DNA of 64,000 nucleotides, taken from NCBI RefSeq assembly GCF_013393385.1, contig NZ_AP023239.1:2232001-2296000 (forward strand), read 5' to 3'. Source of the stretch: Paenibacillus sp. URB8-2. GTDB taxonomy: Bacteria > Bacillota > Bacilli > Paenibacillales > Paenibacillaceae. Under the pieces are notes generated by a model, which was not told where the DNA came from, searched no databases, and was given only the letters and a program-made list of their open reading frames with translations. The translations under genes were made by a program, and so were the position numbers. Every line of letters starts with the position of its first letter. Within the stretch, counting starts at the first letter, position 1. This document shows, one piece after another, positions 48,295 through 56,516 of this stretch.

Positions 48295-51084
48295 ATGAAA
48301 CGAATCGACCGAATTTTGGAATATATCGCGGAGCATACGAGAAAGCTCGCCGAAGAACATTTGCTGTACGACGGAGGAATTACCGCGGCCGAAATCGCCG
48401 CTCATCAGAACATGCTGAGGAACAACGTGAGCAAAGAGCTGAGCGACCTTCTCCGCGCCGACCATATCATCAAAATCAAGGGAAGACCGGTCAAGTTTCT
48501 GCATAAGCAGACCATCGAGGACATCTTCCGGATTCATCTGAAAGAGAAGCAGATTGAGGTGGGGAGTCTGGACGAGATCCTGCGACCCGGGGAACAGGTT
48601 GATCCATTTCATTCCCTGATCGGCTTCAAGGACAGTATGCGCAACCAGGTGGAGCAGGGAAAGGCTGCGATTCTGTATCCGCCGAGAGGCTTGCATACGC
48701 TGATTGTGGGTCAGACAGGAGTGGGCAAGACGCTGTTTGCCAAACTGATGTACAACTACGGCAAGCATATGAAGCGATTTTCCGAGGATTCTCCCTTTAT
48801 CGTATTCAACTGCGCGGATTATTACAATAATCCCCAGCTTCTGATTTCCCATATTTTCGGTCATGTCAAAGGTGCGTTTACCGGAGCCGATTCGGAAAAA
48901 AAAGGACTGGTGGAAAAAGCGGACGGAGGCATTCTGTTTCTCGACGAGATTCACCGCCTGCCCCCGGAAGGCCAGGAAATGATTTTCTACTTCATGGATA
49001 CGCATACGTACAACAAATTGGGAGAATCGGAGCGAAACCGGAGTGCGAATGTGCTGCTTGTTGCGGCTACGACGGAAGATCCGGGCTCTTCCATGCTGAA
49101 GACCTTTATCCGGCGCATCCCGATCACAATCAACATTCCTCCCTTGCAGGAGCGCACGCCTGCGGAACAGCTGCAGATTCTGAAGCATCTGCTGGAGAGC
49201 GAGGCCCTTCGCGTCAACAAGCCGATCAAGGTCGAATCGGAGGTCGTCAAAGCGCTAATCGGCAGTGTTACCTACGGAAATATCGGGCAACTGAAGTCGA
49301 ATATCCAGCTCGTTTGCGCCAAAGGGTTTCTGAACAGCATCCGCGAGAACAGGGATGAAATTATACTCGATTTTAAACTGCTGCCGGGGAATATCCGCGA
49401 AGGTCTGTTCAACCTTGGAAAGAACCGCAGGGAGATTGAGGAATTCGGAGCGATTGCATCCCAGCTGTATATTACGCCCGAAGGAAGCCATGCGACGGAA
49501 GAAGAGGACGTTCTGGAACCGCCGTTCAACCTGTACAAGCTGATTGAAGACAAAATAAGCCTGCTCAAGGATGAAGGCCTCGACGACAGCTACATCAACA
49601 GATTCATCACTACGGACGTCAACATCCATATCAAAAGCTTCTATAACCGGTTCTACAACCTGAAAGGCAGCAGGGAACGGATTCTCAAAATCGTGGATAA
49701 TGAAGTCCTTGAATTTGCCGAAGAGGTGAAGCTGCTGGTCGAGGAGGAGCTGGACCGAAAATGCAGCGAACGGTTCGTCTATGCCTTCAGTCTTCATCTG
49801 AGCGCTTTCCTCAAGCGAATCCGGGAGAAGAAATACGGCGGCAAGCCCGTCTATGATCCCGTTAACCAGAATGATGAAGAATACAGAGTGGCCCTGACCA
49901 TCAAGGACATGATCGAAGCCAGGTTCGGGATAGATGTGCCCGGAGCCGAAATTACGTATGTGGCGATCCTGCTCAAATCGGTGGAGGAGGAGCGGCAGGG
50001 CAATGTGGGAATAATCGTCGCGGCGCACGGCAACAGTACGGCGAGCAGCATCGTCGGCGTTGTCGACAGTCTGCTCGGCAGTTCGAATATTTGCGCGGTT
50101 GATATGCCGCTTGATGTCAGCCCAAGAGAAATCTTGGAGATTATTATCGACAAGGTTAAGAGCATCGACAGCGGCAGGGGCGTCCTGATGCTGGTAGATA
50201 TGGGCTCCCTGCTCAGTTTCGAAGCAACCATTATGGAACGGGCCGGAATCAAGGTCAAGACGATCGACATGGTGTCCACGCCGCTTACCCTTGAAGCTGT
50301 GCGAAAGGCCAGCATACTCGATATGGAGCTTGAGGATATTTACCGGTCGCTGAAGGATTTCAGAGGTTACAATAATATGGAAGCTTCGGTAAACGCCATA
50401 TTGGATAACAAGGTCATCGTCACGGTCTGCTCCTCCGGCAAAGGCGCCGCGATCAAGGTTAAGGAATTTGTGGAGAAAATCGTTTACGATCTTACGGAGA
50501 AGAAAATGACGGTAATTCCGGCGAAGATCAAGGAACTGGACAAAGTGGTCAAAGAGCTGCAGACCAAGCAAAGCGTTCTGGCCGTTATTGGAGTAAAGCG
50601 GCCTAGCGACCGGGGCGTTCCGTTCATTCCTTTGGAACAGCTGATTGATGCAAGTGGCGAAGAGCTGCTGAGAGAACTGCTGCTGCACAATGAGCTTCCT
50701 GTCGCACAGACCAATGAGAGTGTGGTCATCAAGGATTTGTGCGAAGACAGCCTGAAGGAATTCCTGACGTATCTGAATCCGCACAAAATATTGGGAACCT
50801 TGATGAGATTTGTTCAGGAGCTTGAACGGGAACTGCAGACCGATTTCGAATATGCGATGAAAGTCCAGATTGCCATCCATACGGCCCACGCGCTGGAGCG
50901 GATGGTCATACATGACGGGCTGGTTTACCGCGGGGAGACGGAGACGCTCGATTCTCATATCATGAATGCGGTGAACCGCGCTTGTGGCATATTCGCCTCA
51001 GGTATTAATTTAACCCTGTCCGACGATGAAAAATATTATATTTGCGAAATGTTGGGCGATGTATATAAAACGGCTCCATTATAG
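48295..51084 (+). CDS. LevR/ManR-family sigma-54 activator with PTS regulatory domains
   Basis: A 930-residue transcriptional activator. Order: N-terminal winged HTH (1-65); sigma-54-type AAA+ domain with Walker A GQTGVGKT (139-146), GAFTGA (193-198) and LFLDEIHRL; first PRD (~430-550); EIIA-Man-like domain with His578 in VAAHGNST; GatB-like EIIB with Cys in TVCSSGKGA (~711); second PRD near the C-terminus (HTAHALERMVIH). This is the architecture of LevR, which activates a mannose-class PTS through RpoN and is controlled by PTS phosphorylation. The ATG at 48295 follows GGAGGTG. The target is probably the PTS operon just downstream. Confidence 0.95.
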   Translation: MKRIDRILEYIAEHTRKLAEEHLLYDGGITAAEIAAHQNMLRNNVSKELSDLLRADHIIKIKGRPVKFLHKQTIEDIFRIHLKEKQIEVGSLDEILRPGEQVDPFHSLIGFKDSMRNQVEQGKAAILYPPRGLHTLIVGQTGVGKTLFAKLMYNYGKHMKRFSEDSPFIVFNCADYYNNPQLLISHIFGHVKGAFTGADSEKKGLVEKADGGILFLDEIHRLPPEGQEMIFYFMDTHTYNKLGESERNRSANVLLVAATTEDPGSSMLKTFIRRIPITINIPPLQERTPAEQLQILKHLLESEALRVNKPIKVESEVVKALIGSVTYGNIGQLKSNIQLVCAKGFLNSIRENRDEIILDFKLLPGNIREGLFNLGKNRREIEEFGAIASQLYITPEGSHATEEEDVLEPPFNLYKLIEDKISLLKDEGLDDSYINRFITTDVNIHIKSFYNRFYNLKGSRERILKIVDNEVLEFAEEVKLLVEEELDRKCSERFVYAFSLHLSAFLKRIREKKYGGKPVYDPVNQNDEEYRVALTIKDMIEARFGIDVPGAEITYVAILLKSVEEERQGNVGIIVAAHGNSTASSIVGVVDSLLGSSNICAVDMPLDVSPREILEIIIDKVKSIDSGRGVLMLVDMGSLLSFEATIMERAGIKVKTIDMVSTPLTLEAVRKASILDMELEDIYRSLKDFRGYNNMEASVNAILDNKVIVTVCSSGKGAAIKVKEFVEKIVYDLTEKKMTVIPAKIKELDKVVKELQTKQSVLAVIGVKRPSDRGVPFIPLEQLIDASGEELLRELLLHNELPVAQTNESVVIKDLCEDSLKEFLTYLNPHKILGTLMRFVQELERELQTDFEYAMKVQIAIHTAHALERMVIHDGLVYRGETETLDSHIMNAVNRACGIFASGINLTLSDDEKYYICEMLGDVYKTAPL

Positions 51085-51161
51085 AAGTCAAGAGTATGAA
51101 GCGTTTTCATTAGTGTATGACAAATTAAAAATAGAACAAAAACATGCACTTTCAAAAGAGC

Positions 51162-51196
51162 GAAAATCCCTGATACAGTCGGGGATTTTTTGTTTT
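51162..51196 (+). terminator. Terminator of the LevR-type gene
   Basis: AAAATCCC and GGGGATTTT pair across ten bases, followed by TTTGTTTTTT. Confidence 0.9.
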
Positions 51197-51226
51197 TTCG
51201 AAATTTTTTGGGGTTATACAGAAGTT

Positions 51227-51242
51227 TGGCACGGGTCTTGCA
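51227..51242 (+). promoter_or_regulatory. Sigma-54 (-24/-12) promoter of the mannose-class PTS operon
   Basis: TGGCAC-N5-TTGCA (TGGCACGGGTCTTGCA) matches the RpoN consensus essentially perfectly, 41 bases before the EIIA start codon. ATGAA-GCGTT-TTCAT at 51096-51110, ~130 bases upstream, is a candidate activator-binding site. Confidence 0.9.
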
Positions 51243-51282
51243 TATCTAATATAGGCGTAGGGTTATCCAAGGGGGTGAGTAA

Positions 51283-51702
51283 ATGATTGGAGTTATTGTA
51301 GGTACACATGGAAAGTTTTCAGAAGAACTGCTGAGGTCGACGTCCATGGTTTACGGAGAGTTGGAAAATGTGGCAGGAGTAACGTTCGAACCCGGTGAAA
51401 GCGTTAACGGGCTTGTCGATAAATTCAAAGCGGCTTTGAATACGCTTGATTGGAGCGACGGTGCTATTTTTCTTGTCGATTTGTTCGGTGGCAGTCCGTA
51501 CAATGCCGCCAGCCGGATTGCGGCCGGTTATGAGAACATAGACATTGTATCCGGAGTGAACCTGCCCATGATTGTTGACGTTCTGGTCAACCGATCGTCG
51601 GAGGAATTAGGAGGTTTGGCTCAGCTGGCGATCAACGCAGGTTGTGATTCAATGAAATCGTTCCGCAGCATTAGAGACAGTCAAGCAGAGGAGGAGTTGT
51701 AA
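51283..51702 (+). CDS. PTS mannose/fructose-family EIIA subunit
   Basis: A 139-residue cytoplasmic EIIA of the Man/Lev family. His9 in GTHGKFSEE is the phosphorylation site, and the core DGAIFLVDLFGGSPYN is diagnostic. AAGGGGGTG precedes the ATG. It receives phosphate from HPr and passes it to the EIIB encoded next, with which it is separated by one base. The gene opens the sigma-54-controlled operon. Confidence 0.95.
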   Translation: MIGVIVGTHGKFSEELLRSTSMVYGELENVAGVTFEPGESVNGLVDKFKAALNTLDWSDGAIFLVDLFGGSPYNAASRIAAGYENIDIVSGVNLPMIVDVLVNRSSEELGGLAQLAINAGCDSMKSFRSIRDSQAEEEL

Positions 51703-51703
51703 G

Positions 51704-52186
51704 ATGGAAATTTCATTTGTTCGGATTGATGACCGTCTGATTCACGGCCAAGTGGCAACGGTATGGGTGAAAGAAACGAAGTGCAACAAGATTATCGCGG
51801 TCAGCGATGAAGTGGCAGCGGATACATTGCGGAAAACCCTGCTGCTGCAAGTGTCTCCCCCGGGGATCAAGGCTTACGTCGTTACCATCGACAAAGCGAT
51901 CGAGGCATATAACAATCCGAAGTATGCCGATTTCAAGACCTTGTTCCTCTTTACCAATCCGACTGACGTAGTGCGGGTGGTAGAAGGAGGGGTGCCGTTC
52001 AAGTCGGTGAATGTCGGCGGCATGTGCTACAAGGAAGGCAAGACACAGATTACGGGAGCGGTATCTGTCGACAAGCAGGACGTCGATGCTTTCCGCAAGC
52101 TTCATGAAAAGGGAATCGAATTGGAGATCAGAAAAGTCGCCAGCGATCCGAAGGTGAATCTGATGTCCAAGATTCATGATTTATAG
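51704..52186 (+). CDS. PTS mannose/fructose-family EIIB subunit
   Basis: A 160-residue EIIB of the Man/Lev family. The phosphorylated His14 lies in RIDDRLIHGQVAT, and the family's mid-protein GGVPFKSVNVGGM is present. It hands phosphate to the sugar bound by the EIIC-EIID membrane pair. It follows EIIA directly and precedes EIIC by 27 bases. Whether the substrate is fructose (as in Bacillus lev) or mannose cannot be decided from these sequences. Confidence 0.95.
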   Translation: MEISFVRIDDRLIHGQVATVWVKETKCNKIIAVSDEVAADTLRKTLLLQVSPPGIKAYVVTIDKAIEAYNNPKYADFKTLFLFTNPTDVVRVVEGGVPFKSVNVGGMCYKEGKTQITGAVSVDKQDVDAFRKLHEKGIELEIRKVASDPKVNLMSKIHDL

Positions 52187-52213
52187 TCGAGGAAATAAGA
52201 GAGGGGTTATAAC

Positions 52214-52984
52214 ATGAGTACTTTTGAAATCGTAATGGTAGCGCTCGTTGCGGCCATATGCGGCATGGGCAGCGTACTCGACGAAGGACAGACGCATCGG
52301 CCGCTGATTGCATGTACGCTGATCGGTCTGGTCCTTGGCGATATCAAGACAGGGATCATTCTTGGCGGCACATTGGAACTGATGGCGCTGGGCTGGATGA
52401 ACGTCGGCGCATCCATGGCTCCCGACGCCGCGCTCGCGAGCGTGGTATCGACGATCCTTGTTATCGTAGGGCATCAGTCGATAGGCGCCGGTATTGCCGT
52501 AGCCATACCGATTGCGGCCGCAGGCCAGGTTCTTACCATTTTTGTTCGAACGATCACCGTATTCTTCCAGCATTTGGCGGATAAATACGCGGAATCATCG
52601 AATTTCAGGGGAATTGAGCTATGTCACTTTATAGCGCTGCTGCTTCAAGGTTTGCGCGTCGCGCTGCCGGCTGTTCTGGTAGCGGTTGCAGCTGAAACGG
52701 GGCTGGTTACGAGCCTGTTGGATTCTATTCCGGAGGTCGTAACGAGAGGTCTGCAAATTGCGGGCGGATTTATCGTCGTCGTCGGTTATGCCATGGTTAT
52801 CAATATGATGTCCGCCCGGTACCTGATGCCTTTCTTCTTTCTCGGTTTCGTCGTTGCCGCCTTTACGGGCATCAACCTGGTCGGCTTCGGTATTGTTGGC
52901 GCGGTTCTGGCCATTCTGTACATCCAATTGAATCCGAAATATAACGCGCAGAGCGCGGCGGTGGATGAAATCGATGAGCTGTAG
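52214..52984 (+). CDS. PTS mannose/fructose-family EIIC subunit
   Basis: A 256-residue membrane subunit of the Man family with 7-8 hydrophobic segments. The N-terminal amphipathic stretch and LGGTLELMALGWMNVGAS, characteristic of EIIC-Man, form the substrate channel together with EIID. AGAGGGG lies close to the ATG. The acidic tail (VDEIDEL) is typical. It lies third in the four-gene operon. Confidence 0.95.
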   Translation: MSTFEIVMVALVAAICGMGSVLDEGQTHRPLIACTLIGLVLGDIKTGIILGGTLELMALGWMNVGASMAPDAALASVVSTILVIVGHQSIGAGIAVAIPIAAAGQVLTIFVRTITVFFQHLADKYAESSNFRGIELCHFIALLLQGLRVALPAVLVAVAAETGLVTSLLDSIPEVVTRGLQIAGGFIVVVGYAMVINMMSARYLMPFFFLGFVVAAFTGINLVGFGIVGAVLAILYIQLNPKYNAQSAAVDEIDEL

Positions 52985-53014
52985 CAAGCTTCCAAAGAAA
53001 GAGGGGATTATACA

Positions 53015-53839
53015 ATGGAAGATAAGAAATTAACTAAAAAAGATTTAAACAGCATGTTTGTTCGCTCTTGGTTTCTGCTCGGATCGTTCAACTTTGAACG
53101 GATGCAGTCGATCGGCTTCTGCGTCACGCTGATCCCGGCAATCAAACGGCTTTACAGCAAGAAAGAAGATCAAAAAGAAGCTTTGAAGCGACATCTGGAG
53201 TTCTTCAACACACAGCCGTTTATTTCAGCCCCGATTATGGGGGTAACGGCCGCAATGGAAGAGCAAAAGGCCAACGGACAGGAAATTGATAACGCTACCA
53301 TAAGCGGTGTGAAAGTCGGCCTGATGGGTCCGCTCGCTGGTGTAGGCGATCCGATTTACTGGGGAACCTTGCGTCCGGTATTCGCGGCGCTCGGCGCTTC
53401 CATCGCCCTGACCGGCAGTATTGTCGGACCGCTCCTGTTCTTCCTCCTCTTCAACGTTTGCCGTCTGGCGACCAAGTGGTACGGCTTGAAGTACGGTTAT
53501 GAGAAGGGAACGGAGATTGTTTCCGATATGTCGGGCAACCGGCTGCGCAAGCTTACGGAATCGGCTTCCATACTTGGACTCTTCGTCATGGGCGCGCTGG
53601 TTTCCAAATGGACTAGTATCAACGTGCCCCTGGTAGTCTCCAAATATACGGGCGCGGACGGCAAAGAAGTGATTACTACGGTCCAGATGATTCTGGACCA
53701 ATTAATGCCGGGACTGCTGCCTCTTCTGCTGACTTTCCTGTGCATGAAGCTGCTGAAGAAGAAAGTGAACGCAATCGCCCTTATCTTTGCATTATTTGCG
53801 GTAGGCATTATCGGATATGCGCTGGGCGTATTGGCATAA
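53015..53839 (+). CDS. PTS mannose/fructose-family EIID subunit
   Basis: A 274-residue EIID subunit. SWFLLGSFNFERMQSIGF and the GPLAGVGDPIYWGTLRP segment are hallmarks of the family. Most of the protein is a soluble lobe with C-terminal membrane helices (LLPLLLTFLCM, ALIFALFAVG). Together with EIIC it forms the transport channel. It ends the operon and is followed by a strong terminator. Confidence 0.95.
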   Translation: MEDKKLTKKDLNSMFVRSWFLLGSFNFERMQSIGFCVTLIPAIKRLYSKKEDQKEALKRHLEFFNTQPFISAPIMGVTAAMEEQKANGQEIDNATISGVKVGLMGPLAGVGDPIYWGTLRPVFAALGASIALTGSIVGPLLFFLLFNVCRLATKWYGLKYGYEKGTEIVSDMSGNRLRKLTESASILGLFVMGALVSKWTSINVPLVVSKYTGADGKEVITTVQMILDQLMPGLLPLLLTFLCMKLLKKKVNAIALIFALFAVGIIGYALGVLA

Positions 53840-53885
53840 AGCGAATACAGCTTTCCGCCCGGTTCCGTCAGGAGCCGTCCATTGG

Positions 53886-53926
53886 CAGGCCGGTCAAGGA
53901 TAAAACCTTGGCCGGCCTGTTTGCTT
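53886..53926 (+). terminator. Terminator of the PTS operon
   Basis: CAGGCCGGTCAAGG and CCTTGGCCGGCCTG pair with a single mismatch around ATAAAA, followed by TTTGCTTGTG. Confidence 0.85.
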
Positions 53927-54076
53927 GTGTAAACCTCAGAACTCCGCTAATGACTCATTTTTGCAGTCTTTGGATGTGTTTTTTCGCGTTATGCCTTAAA
54001 CTGGGGTCATGAGAAGGCTGCCCGAGTGGAGATCCAAGGCAGTGAATTTGTCGAATGAAACCGCAGGGGGTAAGGC

Positions 54077-54712
54077 ATGGAGAAGCTGGTGGAAGCCATA
54101 CAGGAGGAACTGTTAAAGCATTTGGTCTTGGAGAGCGTTCAACCGGAAGACCCGATCAAGGTCCGAAATGTTCCGGGGCCATGGGTGCTGCTCGGATCGG
54201 GGAATTATGCGGCGGTGCTCCTCCATCCCGAATACGAGGATTATGCGGTGAAGGTGTATGCGCCCGGAAGACCGGGCCTTACGGAAGAAGCGGAGGTTTA
54301 TCGGCGTCTCGGCGCTCACCCCGCTTATTCGGTGCTTTATCATGCCGGACCTAATTTTCTGCTGCTCAAGCGGCTTAGGGGAATTACCTTTTACGACTGC
54401 ATCAAAAGGGGGATTTCCATTACTGATCAGTCCATCCGCGACATTGATGAGGCATTGAAATATGCAGTTTCACGGGGGCTTCACCCCCATGATGTCCACG
54501 CTAAAAATGTAATGCTGGGGGACGGGCGCGGCCTGATTGTGGACATCTCGGATTTTCTGAAGCAGGAAGACTGCACCATGTGGAACGACTTCAAAAAAGC
54601 GTACAGCCGCCTGTACCGGCCGGTAGCCTCCTTCGGGGTGTTTCCGGTTCCGGACACGGTGCTGGAAGCGGTCAGGAAAGGTTACCGGTTGTGGAGGCGC
54701 AAACGGAGCTGA
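54077..54712 (+). CDS. Small serine/threonine-kinase-like protein (YrzF/RIO-like)
   Basis: A 211-residue minimal kinase fold. The glycine-rich loop is LGSGNYAAV (~39-47), Lys59 in YAVKVYA is the ATP-binding lysine, the catalytic loop is HPHDVHAKN with Asp139 and Asn144, and the metal-binding Asp is in IVDISDF. All key kinase residues appear present although the protein is short. Similar Bacillus proteins (YrzF-type) are annotated as kinases without known substrates. AGGGGGTAAGGC precedes the ATG. It stands alone between the PTS operon and pfkB; no link with sugar metabolism is proven. Confidence 0.8.
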   Translation: MEKLVEAIQEELLKHLVLESVQPEDPIKVRNVPGPWVLLGSGNYAAVLLHPEYEDYAVKVYAPGRPGLTEEAEVYRRLGAHPAYSVLYHAGPNFLLLKRLRGITFYDCIKRGISITDQSIRDIDEALKYAVSRGLHPHDVHAKNVMLGDGRGLIVDISDFLKQEDCTMWNDFKKAYSRLYRPVASFGVFPVPDTVLEAVRKGYRLWRRKRS

Positions 54713-55078
54713 AGAACCAGCGGGATCGACTGTAAAAGCACGAAGGAATAGTTGATGGCAGGTTACTTTTCCCTTTTGCAAGGCATCCTACAGCTTGGGG
54801 CCGATCTTCGGATCGCGCCGGACAAGCAGACCAAGGGTATGCGCGATCCTTCGGTTCTAGGCGATGTCAAGCGAAACGGCGGCTTTTTAACATTTCAGGG
54901 AACCAGACCTTTCTGGTTTCTCCAAGTCTTTTAGCTCGCCCGCGCGGATCAAAGTCGGGTCCGGCAGCTTCGTTGCAGCGAATCGCCCAAGGCATGGTGA
55001 ACGGTGAATAAAAAGGGTAAATGTGAAGTATACCGTTAAGACAAATACGATTAGGTTCACTACAAAGGAGATGCGGAA
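54713..55078. other. Intergenic region, one doubtful short ORF
   Basis: A 59-codon frame at 54755-54934 has AAGGA seven bases upstream (MAGYFSLLQGILQLGADLR...) but resembles no known family and is most likely chance. AACCAGA/TCTGGTT (54901-54918) forms a small hairpin followed by a T-rich stretch. Nothing else is recognised. Confidence 0.4.
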
Positions 55079-56005
55079 ATGATTGTTACTTTGACCGTTA
55101 ACCCAAGCGTAGACGCCAGCACCGGAATCCATGAGGTCGTTCCCGACCATAAGCTCCGCTGCCGTGAAGCGACTTATAAACCCGGAGGCGGCGGGGTTAA
55201 CGTCTCCAGAGCCATCCACAGATTGGGAGGAGAGGCTCTGGCTCTGTATACATCGGGAGGTCTGCACGGACAACTTATTCATCAAATGCTGGAGAAAGAA
55301 GGCGTTAGCCATCAGGCAATTCCGATACAAGGACAAACGAGGGAAAATTTAATTGTACTGGAGGAGTCGACCGGGCAGCAGTTCCGGTTCGATATGCCGG
55401 GTCCGACATTCAATGAGGAAGACCGGCAGCGGTGTCTCGATCAATTGAATAAGCTAACGGCCAAACCGGATTATCTTGTCTTGAGCGGCAGTCTGCCCCC
55501 CGGATGTCCGGCAGATTTCTACGCCCGGATCATCAGGTCCGTTAAGGATTGGAATTGCCGGGTAATCGTGGATACATCGGGAGAAGCTCTTCAACTTGCA
55601 GCCGATGCGGGCGTGTATCTGCTAAAGCCCAATGCGCGCGAGCTTGAAGAGTTGACCGGAATGAAGCTAACGGGCGATGATGAATTGAAGGCTGCAGCGA
55701 AGAGGCTCATCGCGGAAGGCCGGACCGAAGCGGTCATCGTCTCGCTGGGAGCCAAAGGGGCTTTTATGATTTCTAAAGAAGGAACCGAGCATATTTCCGC
55801 TCCCAAGGTTCCCGTTGCCAGTGTTGTGGGCGCGGGCGACAGTCTGGTAGCCGGAGTCGTTCACCGGTTGGAGCAGGGGGGACCTTTAGCGGAAGCCGTC
55901 CGCTTCGGAATTGCCGCCGGAGCGGCTGCCGTTATGAATCCCGAGAGGGAGCTGTGCAAACGGGAGGATACCGAAAGGCTGTTCAAGAGCATGACGCAGA
56001 ATTAG
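55079..56005 (+). CDS. pfkB: 6-phosphofructokinase II-like PfkB kinase
   Basis: A 308-residue ribokinase/PfkB-family sugar-phosphate kinase. PGGGGVNVSRA is the substrate-binding motif, SGSLPPGCP the central signature, and VVGAGDSLVAG holds the catalytic Asp. Over its whole length the arrangement (KLRCREATYKPGGGG, QFRFDMPGP, ELCKREDTER) follows E. coli PfkB closely rather than FruK or LacC, so it probably converts fructose-6-phosphate to fructose-1,6-bisphosphate. It may serve the hexose phosphate from the nearby PTS, although three hairpins and a kinase gene separate the units. The ATG follows AAAGGAGATGCGGAA. Confidence 0.9.
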   Translation: MIVTLTVNPSVDASTGIHEVVPDHKLRCREATYKPGGGGVNVSRAIHRLGGEALALYTSGGLHGQLIHQMLEKEGVSHQAIPIQGQTRENLIVLEESTGQQFRFDMPGPTFNEEDRQRCLDQLNKLTAKPDYLVLSGSLPPGCPADFYARIIRSVKDWNCRVIVDTSGEALQLAADAGVYLLKPNARELEELTGMKLTGDDELKAAAKRLIAEGRTEAVIVSLGAKGAFMISKEGTEHISAPKVPVASVVGAGDSLVAGVVHRLEQGGPLAEAVRFGIAAGAAAVMNPERELCKREDTERLFKSMTQN

Positions 56006-56120
56006 TCAGTCCCTTTCAGGCGGACGGGAGCTGAGAGGATGAATGGGCTGCGCCATCATCCCTAGCAGGAACACGCAAGGACGGGAAAACCTCCCTTTTA
56101 TTATTGGGAAAAAGGGGTAT

Positions 56121-56169
56121 CGCAAACAATAAGCGGGAAAAGCTCCGGCTTATTGTTTGCGTTTTTTTA
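56121..56169 (+). terminator. Strong terminator after pfkB
   Basis: CGCAAACAATAAGC and GCTTATTGTTTGCG are exact complements around a 13-base loop, followed by TTTTTTTAG. Confidence 0.93.
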
Positions 56170-56268
56170 GTTTTCGGCAAAAACGCCTGATTTAAGGGGA
56201 GGAATTCCCCTCCAATCTTGGCATAGCCCCTTATTGATAAAATAAGGTGGAGGAATTCCGTTTCATTG

Positions 56269-56314
56269 AAAGGTCGAGCCGGGTAAGCCGTGTACCCGCT
56301 GCACGACCTTTTTA
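56269..56314 (+). terminator. Second terminator-like hairpin upstream of the importer operon
   Basis: AAAGGTCG pairs with CGACCTTT, with an inner GGGTA/TACCC stem, followed by TTTAAC. Confidence 0.75.
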
Positions 56315-56333
56315 ACATGGGAAAAAATCGAAC

Positions 56334-56377
56334 GAAGCTGTCCCCCAGTATAGAGAAGCCACTTACGGGACAGCTTC
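56334..56377 (+). repeat. Third hairpin, inverted repeat
   Basis: GAAGCTGTCCC and GGGACAGCTTC are exact 11-base complements around 22 bases, followed by TTCATGTTTTC. It may be a terminator or a leader structure for the next operon, whose first start codon lies 140 bases further on. Confidence 0.6.
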
Positions 56378-56516
56378 TTCATGTTTTCATTCCGTTAACT
56401 GTTTTACGAAAGTTTTACCTCAGCCTGAATTTTCCAATGTTTATGTTTTACATTCAAGTCTTACACTGGCAGAGGTTGTACAAGAGATGATTGTTAATCT
56501 TAAGGAGGCATTCGCA

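Noticed and set aside
49255..50958. 567-codon minus-strand open frame opposite the LevR-type activator
   Set aside because: It mirrors a highly conserved plus-strand gene, has no family-like motifs and no ribosome-binding site; it is a by-product of codon bias in the real gene.
54755..54934. 59-codon ORF before pfkB
   Set aside because: It has an acceptable ribosome-binding site but no recognisable family and no codon-level support; mentioned only as doubtful.
56464..56480. Possible sigma-54 promoter (CTGGCAGAGGTTGTA) before the UgpA-type gene
   Set aside because: The spacing between the GG and the downstream element is two bases too short and the -12 GC is GT, so it does not fit the RpoN consensus.
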